A DNA stretch of 64,000 nt, taken from positions 558,001 through 622,000 of the forward strand of contig JAEACG010000002.1 of NCBI GenBank assembly GCA_016401345.1, given 5' to 3'. Below are positions 52,104-62,312 of the stretch, piece after piece. The position numbers and the translations under genes are program-made. The notes under the pieces were generated by a model. It saw only the letters and a list, made by a program, of their open reading frames with translations. It did not search any database and was not told where the DNA came from. Source of the DNA: Fictibacillus nanhaiensis (GTDB lineage Bacteria; Bacillota; Bacilli; Bacillales; Fictibacillaceae). Every line of letters starts with the position of its first letter. Positions within the stretch are counted from its first letter, which is position 1.

Positions 52104-53801
52104 TTGCTGGCAGAATTAAGTATTCGTAATTTTGCTATTATTGATTCTTTGAGTGTTTCTTTTAAAAAAGGATTAACCGTTTTAACAGGTGAAACAGGTG
52201 CAGGAAAATCCATCATCATTGATGCGATCGGACTTTTGATCGGCGGCCGCGGTTCTACAGAGTTTGTGCGTTATGGCACTCAAAAAGCTGAGATAGAAGG
52301 CTTGTTCCATATTCATCCAGGTCATCGTGTGTATGATAAATGTGAGGAATTTGGGATTACGATTTCGGATGAAGATGAGATGGTTGTGCTTAAAAGGGAT
52401 ATAACGGAGAGCGGAAAAAGCATTTGCAGAGTAAACGGAAAGCTTGTTACACTGTCTGTTCTTAAAGAGATCGGACAGGCATTAGTAGATATTCATGGAC
52501 AGCATGAAACGCAATATTTAATGCAGCCTGATAAACATCTTTTTTTACTCGATAGTTTTGGTGACAAGGATTTTAAAAAAGAATTAACTGCCTATGAAGC
52601 AACATTCAAGGACTATAAAGAAATCAATAAACAGCTTTCTGAGCTTTCTCGGAATGAACAAGAGATCGCACAAAGAATAGATCTCCTCGAATATCAATAT
52701 CAAGAAATTGCAGGTAGCAATCTCATTCCTGATGAGGATGTTAAGCTAGAAGAAGAAAAACGTATGCTTTCGAATTTCGAAAGAATTCATGGCTCTCTTC
52801 AGGATGCATACCATAATCTTTATGGTGAAGGTAAGGCACTGGAGTTAGTCTCAAGTGCGCTAGCTGATTTCTCGCAAGTCGCAGCACTTGATGAATCATT
52901 AAAAGCTGACGAAGAGCAATTTGGCAACAGCTTCTATGTCCTTGAGGAGCTTACATATAAGATTCGGGATATGTTTGATTCATTAGAATACAATCCGGAA
53001 AGGCTCAACAGCATTGAGTCGCGTCTCGATGAATTGAGTAAGCTTAAACGAAAATATGGTTCTTCTGTAAAAGAAATGATCCATTATAGTGAAAAGATTA
53101 AAAAAGAGTTAGAACTTATTCAAAATAAAGATAATCATATCGAAGAACTCAAAAAGAAGCAGGATAAGCTTATTGCTAAACTTGAGATCTCAGGGAAGAA
53201 GCTCACTAAAAAAAGAGCAGAGACAGCAAAAGTTTTAAAAAACAGCATTCAGCAACAGCTAAAAGAACTTTATATGGAAAAAACCAAGTTCGAAGTCGTG
53301 ATGAAGCGAATTGAGGATAATCAATTTTTGAGAACAGGACTGGATGCTGTAGAATTTTATATCTCTCCGAATCCTGGCGAGCCGCTTAAACCGTTATCTA
53401 AAGTAGCGTCTGGCGGAGAACTTTCTAGGGTCATACTAGCACTCAAAACCATTTTTTCAGAAAATCAAGGAATTACCGCTATTATATTTGATGAAGTAGA
53501 TACTGGAGTTTCTGGGCGAGTGGCTCAAGCGATAGCGGAAAAGATTTACAGAGTTTCTGTTGGTTCGCAAGTGCTTTGTATTTCTCACCTTCCACAAGTT
53601 GCTGCAATGTCTGATACGCATCTCCACATCTCTAAAGATACATTGCAAGGTAGAACCGTCACAAAGGTTCTTACCTTAAAAACGGATGAAAAAGTAAATG
53701 AAATAGGCAGAATGATCTCAGGTGTTGAGATTACAGATCTTACAAGGCAGCATGCTCAGGAATTGTTAGAGCTTGCAGCGTCCATCAAAAAGACATCATA
53801 A
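52104..53801 (+). CDS. recN: DNA repair protein RecN
   Basis: An SMC-like ATPase acting early in double-strand break repair. In the 565-residue protein, Walker A is GETGAGKS (about 30-37), the middle is coiled coil (about 160-350), and the C-terminal ABC half has the signature SGGELSRV and Walker B IIFDEVDTGVSG. TTG 52104 follows AAGGTG. It ends at a terminator before spoIVB. Confidence 0.96.
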   Translation: MLAELSIRNFAIIDSLSVSFKKGLTVLTGETGAGKSIIIDAIGLLIGGRGSTEFVRYGTQKAEIEGLFHIHPGHRVYDKCEEFGITISDEDEMVVLKRDITESGKSICRVNGKLVTLSVLKEIGQALVDIHGQHETQYLMQPDKHLFLLDSFGDKDFKKELTAYEATFKDYKEINKQLSELSRNEQEIAQRIDLLEYQYQEIAGSNLIPDEDVKLEEEKRMLSNFERIHGSLQDAYHNLYGEGKALELVSSALADFSQVAALDESLKADEEQFGNSFYVLEELTYKIRDMFDSLEYNPERLNSIESRLDELSKLKRKYGSSVKEMIHYSEKIKKELELIQNKDNHIEELKKKQDKLIAKLEISGKKLTKKRAETAKVLKNSIQQQLKELYMEKTKFEVVMKRIEDNQFLRTGLDAVEFYISPNPGEPLKPLSKVASGGELSRVILALKTIFSENQGITAIIFDEVDTGVSGRVAQAIAEKIYRVSVGSQVLCISHLPQVAAMSDTHLHISKDTLQGRTVTKVLTLKTDEKVNEIGRMISGVEITDLTRQHAQELLELAASIKKTS

Positions 53802-53813
53802 ACTTTATTCATG

Positions 53814-53851
53814 AAAAAGCTATCCATTTAAGGAATAGCTTTTTCTTTTTT
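53814..53851 (+). terminator. Terminator of recN
   Basis: AAAAGCTATCC pairs with GGAATAGCTTTT around a 6-nt loop, with a T-rich tail. Confidence 0.9.
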
Positions 53852-53932
53852 CTTGGTTATAAACTCAAGGTCCGTAGGCTAAATTAAAGGTACAGCCATG
53901 GTGAGGGTGTGAGCTTGGAGCGAGGAGAGTGT

Positions 53933-55222
53933 ATGATGTATAAGGATTTACTTCGGCGAATGATCGGCGTTATTCTCCTTGGAAGTTTAGTGGGAATCGG
54001 TTTTTTGTCTCCTGTGCGTGAGTATGTAGCACTGCCGGAATCGATTACCTTTTTTGAAGGACAGCATGTCATGCAAGCCCTTCCTGTTGGAACAAACATG
54101 AAGCAGGAAGAAACAAGTGTTTATACGACTGCAATGAAAAGAGAACATAAAGTTTCGATACAAGCCAAAACAAACGGTGATAGCATGGCAACTCTCGAAG
54201 CAGCAAGTTTTCCTATAAAAAAGATGAATGTAAAAGTTTTGTCTGATCTTAAGGTTGTGCCTGGTGGACAATCAATAGGAGTTAAGTTAAATACTCTCGG
54301 GGTATTGATTGTTGGGCATCATCTCGTAAATACAACAGCAGGAAAACAATCTCCAGGTGAAATAGCCGATATTCAAGTAGGAGATATTATTACCAAAATC
54401 AACGGAAAAAATATTAAAAAAATGGGAGATGTAAGCCCATTTGTTAAACAATCAGGGGAAACGCGAAATCCTTTAGATGTAACCATCATTCGAGATGGTA
54501 AGACGTTTCATAAGACACTTACTCCTCTGCAGGACAAGAATGACCAGTCCTATCGTATAGGACTATACATTCGAGATTCAGCAGCCGGTGTGGGTACACT
54601 AACGTTTTTTGATCCTGCGTCATTTAAGTATGGTGCACTCGGTCACGTGATTTCAGATATGGATACGAAAAAACCTATAAAGGTAAACAACGGAGAAATC
54701 CTTGGTTCTACCGTTACTTCCATTGAAAAAGGGTCGAATGGTCACCCAGGAGAAAAGCTAGCGCGTTTTTCCAATGACCAAAGAGTTTTAGGGGATATAT
54801 CTAAAAACAGCCCATTTGGGATTTTTGGAAAATTAAATGATAAATTATCGAATGGGGACTGGAATAAACCGTTGCCAATCGCCCTTTCACATCAAGTAAA
54901 AGAAGGTCCGGCGAAGATACTTACTGTTGTTAACGGTTCAAAGGTACGAGAATTTGACGTTGATGTAGTAAGTTCTGTTCCGCAAAAATTTCCTGCTACA
55001 AAAGGAATGGTCATTAAGATTACAGATCCTGAACTTTTGAAGATTACAGGTGGGATCGTTCAAGGAATGAGTGGCAGTCCAATCATTCAGAATGGAAGAA
55101 TTATTGGAGCAGTCACCCATGTGTTTGTAAATGATCCAACATCAGGTTACGGTGTTCATATCGAGTGGATGCTTGATGAAGCCGGAGTCAATATCTATAA
55201 AGAAACAAAACAGGCGAGTTAA
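53933..55222 (+). CDS. spoIVB: SpoIVB serine peptidase, sigma-K checkpoint signal
   Basis: Secreted by the forespore, it cleaves SpoIVFA and so activates pro-sigma-K processing in the mother cell. The 429-residue protein has an N-terminal membrane/signal segment (about 8-28), a PDZ domain (about 115-200) and an SA-clan peptidase domain. The catalytic triad is His238 (GALGHV), Asp365 (ITDPEL) and Ser380 (GMSGSP), two residues offset from B. subtilis. ATG 53933 or 53936 fits GAGGAG; GTG 53909 lies upstream of it. Confidence 0.96.
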   Translation: MMYKDLLRRMIGVILLGSLVGIGFLSPVREYVALPESITFFEGQHVMQALPVGTNMKQEETSVYTTAMKREHKVSIQAKTNGDSMATLEAASFPIKKMNVKVLSDLKVVPGGQSIGVKLNTLGVLIVGHHLVNTTAGKQSPGEIADIQVGDIITKINGKNIKKMGDVSPFVKQSGETRNPLDVTIIRDGKTFHKTLTPLQDKNDQSYRIGLYIRDSAAGVGTLTFFDPASFKYGALGHVISDMDTKKPIKVNNGEILGSTVTSIEKGSNGHPGEKLARFSNDQRVLGDISKNSPFGIFGKLNDKLSNGDWNKPLPIALSHQVKEGPAKILTVVNGSKVREFDVDVVSSVPQKFPATKGMVIKITDPELLKITGGIVQGMSGSPIIQNGRIIGAVTHVFVNDPTSGYGVHIEWMLDEAGVNIYKETKQAS

Positions 55223-55226
55223 CTCG

Positions 55227-55260
55227 AAACCGGTAGAATTTTTTACCGGTTTTTTTTATT
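55227..55260 (+). terminator. Terminator of spoIVB
   Basis: AAACCGGTA and TACCGGTTT form a 9-bp stem with an 8-nt loop followed by T residues. Confidence 0.92.
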
Positions 55261-55317
55261 TTTATCTGGATTGTAAGTTCATCCAGTATTCTTTCAAAAC
55301 GAGTTGAAGCAGAATGC

Positions 55318-55420
55318 TACTTACTAAGACTGAGCCGAGTGGGCAGGTGTGGCATTAAAGGCTCCTAGCGCCGGCAGGCCGCCTCGGTGAACCTGTAACC
55401 TGAACCTGAAATCCTCGCCT
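55318..55420. repeat. Possible decayed copy of the inverted-repeat element
   Basis: This G/C-rich island shares GGGCAGGTG with the element at 43411-43539 and has GCGCC..GGCCGCCTCGGTGA-like sequence typical of that intergenic family. Pairing is poor, so it may be a remnant. Confidence 0.35.
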
Positions 55421-55468
55421 ACTACTTTCATTAGGTTTGAGCATAGTGCTTTTTACTTTTAGATAATT

Positions 55469-55497
55469 TAGACAATCCTATGAAAATTTTGTATAAT
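55469..55497 (+). promoter_or_regulatory. Vegetative (sigma-A) promoter of spo0A
   Basis: TAGACA and a perfect TATAAT are separated by 17 nt, about 200 nt before the start codon. It corresponds to Pv of B. subtilis spo0A. Confidence 0.7.
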
Positions 55498-55514
55498 GAG
55501 GGATATAAAGAAAA

Positions 55515-55554
55515 TTCGACAAATATACTTGTGGAAAATACAATAACTGTCGAA
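55515..55554 (+). promoter_or_regulatory. Pair of 0A boxes upstream of spo0A
   Basis: TTCGACA at 55515-55521 (the 0A box TGTCGAA on the minus strand) and TGTCGAA at 55548-55554 are perfect core boxes, 33 nt apart in opposite orientation. They lie just after the vegetative promoter, where bound Spo0A~P would repress it and favour a downstream promoter. Confidence 0.8.
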
Positions 55555-55700
55555 ATTCAAAGTAAATTGAAGATAACAGCTATATCTGCTACAAAAACAA
55601 AATAATTTTAAAAAATTTAAAACAAAATAAAGGGATTTAAGATTTATTGTTGAAATATTACATTGGGAAAAACAAGAAATTGTTGGATGGGGAGGAAATA

Positions 55701-56507
55701 ATGGTGCAAAAAATTAAAGTTTGTCTAGCTGATGATAACCGTGAACTGATTAGTCTTTTGAGGGAGTATCTTTCAAGTCAAGATGATATGGAGGTAATCG
55801 GGGTAGCGTATAACGGTCAAGAATGTTTGTCCGTTTTAGAGAATAAAGATCCTGATGTTTTAGTTCTAGATATTATCATGCCTCATCTAGATGGATTAGC
55901 AGTGCTTGAGAAGATCAGAGCTAGCGATGATCTGCCTCAGCCGAATGTTATCATGTTAACGGCGTTTGGTCAGGAAGATGTTACGAAAAAAGCCGTAGAC
56001 TTAGGTGCTTCATACTTTATCTTAAAACCATTCGATATGGACAATCTAGCGAGTCAGATCCGTCAGATCTGTGGAGCAGAAAAGACAACTGTACAGCGTG
56101 CGTCCGGAAATAATCGAAACAACTTCCAATCAACAATCAACAATAAACCACGCAATTTGGATGCGAGTATCACTAGTATCATTCATGAAATCGGAGTTCC
56201 TGCTCATATTAAGGGATACATGTACTTAAGAGAAGCGATCTCAATGGTATACAATGACATTGAATTATTAGGATCGATCACAAAGGTTCTATATCCAGAT
56301 ATCGCAAAAAAATTCAATACAACATCAAGCCGTGTTGAACGTGCTATACGCCATGCGATCGAAGTAGCATGGAGTCGTGGAAACATCGATAGCATTTCAT
56401 CCTTGTTCGGCTACACAGTATCCATGTCAAAAGCGAAGCCTACAAATTCAGAGTTCATCGCGATGGTCGCTGATAAGCTTCGTATCGAACATAAGGTAAT
56501 GGCATAA
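55701..56507 (+). CDS. spo0A: Spo0A, master sporulation response regulator
   Basis: Receives phosphate from the phosphorelay and controls entry into sporulation, biofilm and competence. The 268-residue protein has a receiver domain with acidic pocket Asp11-Asp12, phosphoacceptor Asp57 (LVLDIIMPH), Thr in MLTAFG and Lys in ILKPFD. The C-terminal sigma-factor-contacting DNA-binding domain ([18 protein letters not shown]) is nearly identical to B. subtilis. ATG 55701 follows GGGGAGG; GTG 55704 is an alternative. Confidence 0.98.
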   Translation: MVQKIKVCLADDNRELISLLREYLSSQDDMEVIGVAYNGQECLSVLENKDPDVLVLDIIMPHLDGLAVLEKIRASDDLPQPNVIMLTAFGQEDVTKKAVDLGASYFILKPFDMDNLASQIRQICGAEKTTVQRASGNNRNNFQSTINNKPRNLDASITSIIHEIGVPAHIKGYMYLREAISMVYNDIELLGSITKVLYPDIAKKFNTTSSRVERAIRHAIEVAWSRGNIDSISSLFGYTVSMSKAKPTNSEFIAMVADKLRIEHKVMA

Positions 56508-56521
56508 GTACTTATTTATAA

Positions 56522-56560
56522 AAATAACCATCTCTCAAGGTTGAGAGATGGTTATTTTTT
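56522..56560. terminator. Bidirectional terminator between spo0A and yqzF
   Basis: AAATAACCATCTCTCA pairs with TGAGAGATGGTTATTT around a 4-nt loop. The yqzF stop codon lies in the right arm. Confidence 0.92.
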
Positions 56561-56788
56561 TCTGTATTTTAACTGAACTTTATTTCTTTTACGGTCTCTG
56601 TAAAAGATGAATCCACCTACAAAAGTTAAGCCAGCTAAGAAGCTTAACAAACCAGCGATAAATTGTAGCCATAAGAATGGAAACGGAAACTGCAAAACTC
56701 CAAATAAAGTGTCTCTCATCCATTTGATGCCCATCACGGCCATGATTCCAGGAATTAATACGATTACCAAAGCTGCATATCTGCTCAT
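56552..56788 (-). CDS. yqzF: YqzF, DUF2627 membrane protein
   Basis: A 78-residue protein with two membrane helices (about 5-22 and 40-62) and a basic C-terminus (DRKRNKVQLKYRKK). GIKWMRDTLFG and PFPFLWLQF match the DUF2627/YqzF family, which sits beside spo0A in Bacillus. No known function. ATG 56788 follows AGAGGAGTG. Confidence 0.87.
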   Translation of the reverse strand: MSRYAALVIVLIPGIMAVMGIKWMRDTLFGVLQFPFPFLWLQFIAGLLSFLAGLTFVGGFIFYRDRKRNKVQLKYRKK

Positions 56789-56905
56789 GAAGAATTCACT
56801 CCTCTACTTGTCTTATTGTACATAAAGTTAAAATTATTGTCGATGCAAAATAAGTTTGCAAACCCTTTCATAGTGAGCTATGATAAACTTGTGAAAAATA
56901 TTGCA

Positions 56906-56914
56906 TGTTATAAT
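56906..56914 (+). promoter_or_regulatory. Extended -10 promoter of bkdR
   Basis: TGT directly precedes a perfect TATAAT, 16 nt before the start; the -35 is weak. TTGCAT overlaps this box, so binding at TTGCA motifs could affect bkdR itself. Confidence 0.5.
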
Positions 56915-56929
56915 AAAAAGGTGGGCTAA

Positions 56930-58990
56930 TTGTTGCAAAGGATCGTATTGCTGGCAGCGCAAGAAGAATTTGATTTGGTTCAACAGATCAATCGATCTGA
57001 AATTTTTGAACTTGCAGCTATTTTGCAAGGACCTCTTCAATCGTTGCCGACCAGATTGGATAACATCCCGGTATTTACATATACTTCAGCACCGAATGAA
57101 GAGATTGACGTAATTGTTTATTCGGATTCTCTTAAAGAAAGCGCAGATTGGTTATATGAGAATAAGTATCCTACGTCAGGAAAATTGACTACATCTCAAT
57201 TTCGATTTCTGTTATCAAGTCCTAACGAAACAAAAAATATAAAAGACATCGGGCACTTGCAACAGCTTAAAACGATATTAGACAATACACACGATGGCAT
57301 GATCGTTATTGATCAAGATTTAACGATTACTATATTTAACAAAAGTGCTGAAAAAATGACAGGTTTATCGAAAGAGCAAGCTGTAGGAAAATCAATACTA
57401 GAAGTAATGCCGAACAGCCAGCTTCCGCGAGTTATGGACTCAGGCATAGAAGAAGTAAATCAAGAACAAATTTTAGCTAATGGTACGAAAATATATACAA
57501 CACGAACACCTATCTTAAATCATGAAGGTCGAAAGCTTGGTGCTTTTGCCGTCTTTAAAGATATTACAGAAATCGTTGACTTGGCAGAAGAAGTAACGAA
57601 TTTAAAAAGCATACAGACGATGTTAAGGGCTATCATCCATTCTTCGGAAGAAGCTATATCTGTTGTCGACGAAGAAGGAAAAGGCATTATGATCAATCCT
57701 GCTTACACGAAGCTCACAGGTTACACTGCAGAGCAAGTGATCGGGAAACCTGCAACAACTGATATTTCTGAAGGTGAAAGTATTCATATGCAAGTTCTTA
57801 AGACACGCAAGCCTGTGAGAGGTGCTCGTTTAAGAGTAGGACCGAACCGAAAAGATGTGATTGTTAACGTTGCACCTGTTATTGTGGATGGTCTACTAAA
57901 AGGCAGTGTAGGAGTAATTCATGATGTTTCAGAAATTAAAGGACTTACAGAAGAACTGAACAGGGCGAGACAAATCATTCGAACACTTGAAGCGAAATAT
58001 TCGTTCGAAGATATCATTGGTACATCAGAAGAGATGAGTTTTGCGATCGATCAGGCTAAGCTTGCAGCTTCTACACCAGCGACCGTTCTTCTTCGTGGGG
58101 AATCTGGAACAGGAAAAGAGCTTTTTGCTCATGCGATACATAATGCAAGCAGCAGAAAGTTTAATAAGTTTATACGTGTCAACTGTGCAGCGCTATCAGA
58201 ATCTTTGTTAGAAAGCGAACTGTTTGGTTACGAAGAAGGTGCTTTTTCGGGTGCATTAAGAGGCGGAAAAAGGGGACTCTTTGAAGAATCGAATGGTGGA
58301 AGTATCTTTTTAGATGAAGTGGGAGAGTTGTCGCAGAACACACAAGCAAAACTTTTGCGCGTACTGCAAGAAAATGAAATCAGACGTGTAGGTGGGACAA
58401 AAGCGATTCCGATCAATGTGCGTGTCATCGCAGCAACCAATGTTAACCTTGAAAAAATGATCGCTGATGGCACGTTCAGGCAGGATTTGTACTACAGATT
58501 GAACAGAATGCCAATCTATATTCCACCATTAAGAGCAAGAAACAATGATATATTGCTTTTAGCTTATCACCTTCTTCAGAAGTTAAATCAAGACTATGGA
58601 AGAAACATTGATTTTATCAGCAAGGATGCTGAAGACTTTTTACTAGCGTATCATTGGCCGGGAAATGTTAGAGAGCTTGAAAACGTATTAGGCAGAGCGA
58701 TCATTCATATGAGCCATACGGATTCACAGATCAACCGTAGTCATATTTCTTTATTATCTTTAGAACCATCGAATAAAGAGGACGTCCATCTGCAAATTAT
58801 GACCGATACGACTGATGATGAGAAGACTTTAGCTGAACAAATCGATGCGTTTGAAAAACAGATTTTAACAGAAGCTATAGAGAGGTTTCGTGGCAACAAG
58901 ACGAAGACGGCTAAATCACTGGGTATCTCACTTAGGAATTTTTATTATAAATTAGAAAAATATAATCTTGATGAAAAACTACGCAAATAA
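56930..58990 (+). CDS. bkdR: BkdR, sigma-54-dependent activator of the bkd operon
   Basis: Activates sigma-L (sigma-54) transcription of branched-chain keto acid degradation, probably in response to isoleucine or valine. The 686-residue protein has an N-terminal sensor region, two PAS domains (about 110-230 and 240-345), an AAA+ domain with Walker A GESGTGKE and the sigma-54 loop GAFSGA, and a Fis-type helix-turn-helix at the end ([20 protein letters not shown]). TTG start at 56930 or 56933 behind AAAGGTGGG. A sigma-54 promoter follows the gene. Confidence 0.94.
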   Translation: MLQRIVLLAAQEEFDLVQQINRSEIFELAAILQGPLQSLPTRLDNIPVFTYTSAPNEEIDVIVYSDSLKESADWLYENKYPTSGKLTTSQFRFLLSSPNETKNIKDIGHLQQLKTILDNTHDGMIVIDQDLTITIFNKSAEKMTGLSKEQAVGKSILEVMPNSQLPRVMDSGIEEVNQEQILANGTKIYTTRTPILNHEGRKLGAFAVFKDITEIVDLAEEVTNLKSIQTMLRAIIHSSEEAISVVDEEGKGIMINPAYTKLTGYTAEQVIGKPATTDISEGESIHMQVLKTRKPVRGARLRVGPNRKDVIVNVAPVIVDGLLKGSVGVIHDVSEIKGLTEELNRARQIIRTLEAKYSFEDIIGTSEEMSFAIDQAKLAASTPATVLLRGESGTGKELFAHAIHNASSRKFNKFIRVNCAALSESLLESELFGYEEGAFSGALRGGKRGLFEESNGGSIFLDEVGELSQNTQAKLLRVLQENEIRRVGGTKAIPINVRVIAATNVNLEKMIADGTFRQDLYYRLNRMPIYIPPLRARNNDILLLAYHLLQKLNQDYGRNIDFISKDAEDFLLAYHWPGNVRELENVLGRAIIHMSHTDSQINRSHISLLSLEPSNKEDVHLQIMTDTTDDEKTLAEQIDAFEKQILTEAIERFRGNKTKTAKSLGISLRNFYYKLEKYNLDEKLRK

Positions 58991-59004
58991 TTTCACGCAA
59001 AATA

Positions 59005-59030
59005 TTGCAATGTATTTGCAGTTTATTGCA
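59005..59030 (+). promoter_or_regulatory. Phased TTGCA motifs, candidate BkdR enhancer
   Basis: TTGCA occurs at 59005, 59016 and 59026, steps of 11 and 10 nt (one helical turn each), about 45-85 nt upstream of the sigma-54 promoter. This is a suitable place for an activator site. The assignment to BkdR is inference. Confidence 0.45.
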
Positions 59031-59072
59031 TAGTTAATACATGATAATTACATTTTAACTTCATTTAAAAGT

Positions 59073-59089
59073 TGGCATGAAAATTGCAT
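59073..59089 (+). promoter_or_regulatory. Sigma-54 (SigL) promoter of ptb-bcd-buk-lpdV-bkd
   Basis: TGGCAT-N4-ATTGCAT carries the invariant GG (59074-59075) and GC (59086-59087) with the correct 10-nt spacing, matching TGGCAC-N5-TTGCW. The ptb start is 33 nt downstream. Confidence 0.9.
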
Positions 59090-59121
59090 AGTTAATAAAG
59101 CGGTCAACAAGGGGGGATAGC

Positions 59122-60027
59122 ATGCGTTTACAAAACTTGGTGAGCCAAGCCAAAAATCAACAAGAGAAACCAGTCATCGCAGTGGCAGAAGCTGGGGATC
59201 AGGAGGTTTTGGAAAGCATACTGAAATCATATAAAGAAGGGCTCGCCCATTTTATTCTGTTTGGAAACGGTAACAAAATTTCTGATTGGTTAGAAAGAAA
59301 TGGGGATGTTCCGTTGGATGGAATAAAAGTTGTAGCTACAGATACATCTTCGGCTGCTTTAAATGCGGTTAAAGCTGTTCATGATGGAGACGCTGATATT
59401 TTGATGAAAGGGCTTATCTCAACTTCTGCTCTTTTAAAAGCAGTCTTAAATAAAGAATTTGGTCTTCGTACAGGCAAAGTATTATCACATGTTGCGGCAT
59501 TCGAAGTAGAAGGATTTGAAAAATTGATCTTTATTACAGATGCTGCCATGAACATAGAGCCTGATCTTAATCAAAAAGTACAGATTCTACAAAATGCTAT
59601 CGATCTTGCGGCTCGCACTGGTGTGAAAGTTCCTAAAGCGGCTGTGCTTGCAGCTGTTGAGAACGTTAATCCTGCTATGCAAGCCACCTTGGATGCAGCG
59701 AGTCTTACTGTTATGAATCTTCGAGGGCAAATTACAGGCGGTATCGTTGAAGGTCCTTTGGCTTTAGATAATGCAATTTCGAAGGAAGCTGCAGCTCACA
59801 AAGGAATTACAGGGAGTGTGGCAGGTGATGCAGACATCCTTCTCGTTCCAAATATCGAAACGGGAAATGCACTGTATAAATCGCTGATCTATTTTGCTCG
59901 GGCGAAAGTTGGAGCTGTGATCTGTGGTGCTAAAGCGCCGATCGTTTTAACATCTAGAACTGATTCAGCAGAAAGTAAATATTATTCAATCGCTTTAGCT
60001 GTAAACTCAGTCATCACTGATAATTAA
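59122..60027 (+). CDS. ptb: Phosphate butyryltransferase
   Basis: Converts branched or butyryl-CoA to the acyl phosphate. The 301-residue protein belongs to the phosphate acetyl/butyryltransferase family (LMKGLISTSALLKAVLN at about 92, GPLALDNAIS at about 211). ATG 59122 follows GGGGGG. First gene after the sigma-54 promoter; with Buk it yields ATP from acyl-CoA. Confidence 0.95.
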   Translation: MRLQNLVSQAKNQQEKPVIAVAEAGDQEVLESILKSYKEGLAHFILFGNGNKISDWLERNGDVPLDGIKVVATDTSSAALNAVKAVHDGDADILMKGLISTSALLKAVLNKEFGLRTGKVLSHVAAFEVEGFEKLIFITDAAMNIEPDLNQKVQILQNAIDLAARTGVKVPKAAVLAAVENVNPAMQATLDAASLTVMNLRGQITGGIVEGPLALDNAISKEAAAHKGITGSVAGDADILLVPNIETGNALYKSLIYFARAKVGAVICGAKAPIVLTSRTDSAESKYYSIALAVNSVITDN

Positions 60028-60046
60028 ATCTTAGGAGGAAAACACA

Positions 60047-61147
60047 ATGGAAATTTTTAAATATATGGAAACTTACGATTATGAGCAAATGGTGATCTGC
60101 CAAGATAAACAATCTGGACTAAAAGCAATTATCTGTATTCACGATACGACACTAGGTCCTGCACTAGGCGGAACAAGAATGTGGACATACGAGACAGAAG
60201 ATGCAGCGATTGAAGATGCACTTAGACTTGCTAAAGGCATGACTTATAAGAACGCAGCTGCAGGATTGAATCTTGGCGGTGGAAAAACAGTAATCATCGG
60301 TGATCCAAAGAAAGACAAAAATGAAGAAATGTTCCGTGCGTTCGGTCGTTATATTCAAGGACTTAATGGACGATATATTACAGCAGAAGATGTAGGTACA
60401 ACGGTTGAAGACATGGACCTAATCTACCAAGAAACACAATACGTTACGGGTGTATCACCTGCTTTCGGTTCAAGCGGTAATCCATCACCAGTAACAGCTT
60501 ACGGTGTATATCGTGGTATGAAGGCGGCCGCAATGGAAGCGTTTGGTACAGACTCTCTAGAAGGAAAAGTTATCGCTGTTCAAGGTGTTGGACATGTTGC
60601 TTATACACTATGTAAACACCTTCACGAAGAAGGCGCATCTTTGATCGTTACAGATATCAATAAAGAAGCTGTGCAACGTGCAGTTGAAGATTTTGGCGCA
60701 AAAGCTGTTGAGATCGATGAGATCTACAGCGTAGATTGCGATATCTTTGCTCCTTGTGCACTAGGAGCAATTATTAACGATGATACGATTCCACAGATTA
60801 AAGCAAAAGTTATTGCAGGAGCTGCAAACAACCAACTTAAAGAAACGCGTCACGGTGATGCTATCCATGAGATGGGAATCGTTTATGCGCCAGATTATGT
60901 AATCAACGCTGGTGGAGTTATTAACGTAGCAGATGAGCTTAACGGCTATAACCGCGACCGTGCTATGAAAAAAGTAGAAACGATCTATGACAACATCGCG
61001 AGTGTTATCGAGATCTCTAAACGTGATAACATTCCAACATATCTCGCAGCAGATCGACTTGCAGAAGAGCGTATCGAACGCATGAGAATGTCTAGAAGTC
61101 AGTTCTTATTAAATGAAAGACATATCTTGTCTAACCGATCTCGTTAA
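60047..61147 (+). CDS. bcd: Leucine (branched-chain amino acid) dehydrogenase
   Basis: Oxidatively deaminates leucine, valine and isoleucine to their 2-keto acids with NAD. The 366-residue enzyme has the catalytic lysine region [17 protein letters not shown] (about 65-81) and a Rossmann motif [10 protein letters not shown] (about 181). ATG 60047 follows TAGGAGG. It supplies the keto acids used by the Bkd complex downstream and for branched fatty acids. Confidence 0.96.
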   Translation: MEIFKYMETYDYEQMVICQDKQSGLKAIICIHDTTLGPALGGTRMWTYETEDAAIEDALRLAKGMTYKNAAAGLNLGGGKTVIIGDPKKDKNEEMFRAFGRYIQGLNGRYITAEDVGTTVEDMDLIYQETQYVTGVSPAFGSSGNPSPVTAYGVYRGMKAAAMEAFGTDSLEGKVIAVQGVGHVAYTLCKHLHEEGASLIVTDINKEAVQRAVEDFGAKAVEIDEIYSVDCDIFAPCALGAIINDDTIPQIKAKVIAGAANNQLKETRHGDAIHEMGIVYAPDYVINAGGVINVADELNGYNRDRAMKKVETIYDNIASVIEISKRDNIPTYLAADRLAEERIERMRMSRSQFLLNERHILSNRSR

Positions 61148-61174
61148 GAGTTCGTATCAATGGAGGTTTGAAAC

Positions 61175-62287
61175 GTGCATCAAAAAGAATTTCGCATACT
61201 AGTGATCAATCCGGGGTCAACCTCTACTAAGATTGGAATTTTCGATAACGAACGGCCAGTATTTGAAAAAACGATCCGTCATGATACAGAAACTATCCAT
61301 TCGTTTGATTCTGTTATTGATCAGTACACTTTTAGAAAAGAAACGATCTTAGAAGCTTTAGACTACGAAGGCATCAATATTTCAAAACTGAGTTGTGTAG
61401 TCGGCAGAGGCGGTTTGTTAAGACCGATCGAAGGTGGCACGTACAGCGTTAATGAACCGATGCTAAAGGATCTGAAAAATGGTTACGCTGGTGAACACGC
61501 GTCGAATTTAGGTGGAATCTTAGCATTTGAAATAGCAGAAGGTCTGAATATCCCATCTTTTATCGTAGATCCAGTTGTTGTCGATGAGATGGATGAGATC
61601 GCAAGAATTTCGGGTGTTCCTGAAATGGAAAGAAAGAGTATTTTTCACGCGTTGAATCAAAAGGCTGTTGCGCGTCGTGTTGCGAAACAGTTGAATAAAT
61701 CTTATGAAGCTCTTCGTCTTATTGTCGTTCACATGGGCGGAGGAATCACGGTAGGTGTCCACAAGGATGGCAGAGTGATCGATGTAAACAACGGACTGCA
61801 TGGAGAGGGACCGTTCTCTCCTGAACGTGCAGGCACTGTTCCGATAGGTGATTTGGTATCACTCTGCTTCTCTGGTGAATATTACGCAGAAGAAGTGATG
61901 AAGAAGCTTGTTGGACAAGGTGGTCTTGTTGCCTATCTTGGAACAAACGATGCCAGGACCGTTGAAGAAAGAATCGAGAACGGTGACAAAAAAGCCGAGC
62001 TTATCTATGACGCGATGGCTTATCAAGTCGCAAAAGAGATCGGATCAGCAAGTACCGTTCTTTATGGACAAGTTGATGCGATCATCTTAACAGGCGGTCT
62101 CGCATTCGGAAAAGAATTTGTTAAGAAGATAACAGACCGAGTTGAATGGATTTCTGATTGTATCATTCAGCCGGGAGAGAATGAGCTTCAAGCGTTAGCA
62201 GAAGGTGGCCTTCGTGTATTAAGAGAAGAAGAAACAGCAAAGGTTTATCCTAAAGGAAAAACGATTGCTAAAGTGTCACTGGATTAA
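61175..62287 (+). CDS. buk: Butyrate kinase
   Basis: Converts butyryl or branched acyl phosphate and ADP to the acid and ATP. The 370-residue protein of the acetokinase family shows [10 protein letters not shown] (about 12), [16 protein letters not shown] and LTGGLAFG phosphate loops. GTG 61175 follows GGAGG. It pairs with ptb. Confidence 0.95.
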   Translation: MHQKEFRILVINPGSTSTKIGIFDNERPVFEKTIRHDTETIHSFDSVIDQYTFRKETILEALDYEGINISKLSCVVGRGGLLRPIEGGTYSVNEPMLKDLKNGYAGEHASNLGGILAFEIAEGLNIPSFIVDPVVVDEMDEIARISGVPEMERKSIFHALNQKAVARRVAKQLNKSYEALRLIVVHMGGGITVGVHKDGRVIDVNNGLHGEGPFSPERAGTVPIGDLVSLCFSGEYYAEEVMKKLVGQGGLVAYLGTNDARTVEERIENGDKKAELIYDAMAYQVAKEIGSASTVLYGQVDAIILTGGLAFGKEFVKKITDRVEWISDCIIQPGENELQALAEGGLRVLREEETAKVYPKGKTIAKVSLD

Positions 62288-62312
62288 CTAACAGCAAAAG
62301 GAGATATGAGCG

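Larger units (their letters stand above)
55223..55700. other. Regulatory and repeat gap between spoIVB and spo0A
   Basis: This gap of 478 bp has no gene. It holds the spoIVB terminator, a G/C-rich degenerate element (55318-55420), a vegetative promoter and two 0A boxes. Confidence 0.75.

Noticed and set aside
56607-56825. 72-codon frame opposite yqzF
   Set aside because: Shadow of yqzF, which has the known family sequence and a good ribosome site.
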